A stretch of 5,763 nucleotides of DNA from an uncultured Faecalibacterium sp. (lineage in GTDB: Bacteria; Bacillota; Clostridia; Oscillospirales; Ruminococcaceae): contig CALDLZ010000090.1 in NCBI GenBank assembly GCA_937915335.1, positions 1-5,763 on the forward strand, in the 5' to 3' direction. Shown here piece by piece: positions 5,389 through 5,763 of the stretch. Position 1 is the stretch's first letter, and every line of letters starts with the position of its first letter. Both the position numbers and the translations under genes were made by a program. The notes below the pieces were generated by a model, which was not told the origin of the DNA, did not search any database, and was given only the letters and a program-made list of their open reading frames with translations.

Positions 5389-5521
5389 AACCCCACCGTC
5401 AATGCTTGCGCATTGCCACCGCCCCTAATAGGGGCGGCCTTGGCATAACGGATAAGTTTGTGGGTTTTGCCAAGGGCCCCACTATTAGGGGGGCTGTCAC
5501 GCAAAGCGTGACTGAGGGGTT
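5389..5521. repeat. REPIN-like inverted pair of structured repeats
   Basis: Two imperfect copies face each other: one reads from 5389 to 5445 on the + strand, the other from 5521 back to 5468 on the minus strand. Both begin AACCCC(A/T)C(C/A)GTCA, carry a first small hairpin, then a second hairpin with CCCCTAATA at its centre, and end CCTTGGCA. The inner ends (5438-5445 and 5468-5475) are perfectly complementary across 22 nt. Small hairpins are CAATGC/GCATTG (5400-5415), CCGCCCC/GGGGCGG (5419-5437) and GTCACGC/GCGTGAC (5496-5512). The element starts 9 bp after the SLH-like stop. It has no coding capacity and looks like a non-autonomous dispersed repeat. The rest of the gene-free 5222-5530 stretch holds only the promoter candidate and one hairpin. 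Confidence 0.65.
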
Positions 5522-5530
5522 TAACACGGT

Positions 5531-5763
5531 TTACTCGTTCACCTTTGCTTCGCTCTGCTCCTTAACAGCATTCAACGCGGCGAACTTACCCACACCCTTC
5601 TCGGGGTGGAAGGTGCCGTCCGCCTCGTTCTCCATCAGGCCGTTGGCAACGACCCACTGCTGGGCCTGCTCGGTCTCGGAGAGAGCGGTGCCATCAGCGG
5701 CCACGACCTCGGGCTTGCCAGCGTTCTGCCACAGCATCACGGCAAGGGCTTCCTTGGTCTCGG
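5531..5763 (-). CDS. C-terminal part of an SLH-like surface protein, 5'-truncated by the window edge
   Basis: The last 76 residues are visible and the frame runs off the window. The visible part reads like the junction of two S-layer homology repeats. ETKEALAVMLWQNAGKPE matches the end of one repeat (usual form vTReqfAvmLyryaGkp). QAQQWVVANGLMENEADGTF followed by HPEKGVGKFAALNAV matches the next (usual form A..Wa.enGii.G..dGtf.P...vtRaq.a..l). In the last repeat the TR-type dipeptide is replaced by GK, so it is degenerate. SLH repeats anchor proteins to pyruvylated secondary wall polymers on the cell surface; the rest of the protein is unseen, so its role is unknown. The C-terminus is acidic (EQSEAKVNE). 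Similarity is by eye and moderate. Confidence 0.65.
   Translation of the reverse strand, partial: ETKEALAVMLWQNAGKPEVVAADGTALSETEQAQQWVVANGLMENEADGTFHPEKGVGKFAALNAVKEQSEAKVNE

Noticed and set aside
5389..5521. CRISPR array
   Set aside because: There are only two repeat units, they face each other instead of being direct, and there are no regular spacers or nearby cas genes.

Overview
The window looks like chromosomal DNA of a GC-rich, Gram-positive gut-type Firmicute. The Oscillospiraceae/Faecalibacterium group is my best guess. The basis is codon use, strong AGGAGG-type ribosome binding sites, the mix of protein families, and a structured intergenic repeat of a kind I associate with those genomes. 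That assignment is inference. There are six complete or partial genes with recognisable families, one truncated gene at each edge, and one candidate leader ORF that I infer.

Layout. 1-1054 (+): the end of a CidA/LrgA-type membrane protein overlapping a complete LrgB, followed by a perfect hairpin terminator. 1130-1996 (-): a TIM-barrel sugar phosphate isomerase/epimerase, divergent from an AraC-family regulator at 2123-2986 (+). The 126 bp between them hold overlapping promoter candidates and a direct repeat with a 21 bp period, the geometry expected of AraC-type half-sites. 3027-4385 (-): a MATE efflux transporter sharing a bidirectional terminator with the regulator. 4490-5215 (-): a monofunctional GT51 peptidoglycan glycosyltransferase. 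5222-5530: no gene, but a 14 bp perfect hairpin and a REPIN-like inverted pair of structured repeats. 5531-5763 (-): the C-terminus of an SLH-like surface protein.

How the genes may work together. LrgAB, the glycosyltransferase and the SLH-like protein all act at the cell envelope, but they form separate transcription units and no shared pathway is shown. The AraC regulator and the isomerase form a plausible self-contained sugar-response pair.

The most interesting signal is the MATE leader (4386-4480, - strand). It holds a 13-codon ORF with its own Shine-Dalgarno. This ORF contains the MATE Shine-Dalgarno, ends in ATG-TAA, and stops 5 nt before the MATE start. An 11 bp perfect inverted repeat pairs the leader start codon with the MATE start codon. 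This is the architecture of translational attenuation. I see no defence system, CRISPR array, transposase or RNA gene.
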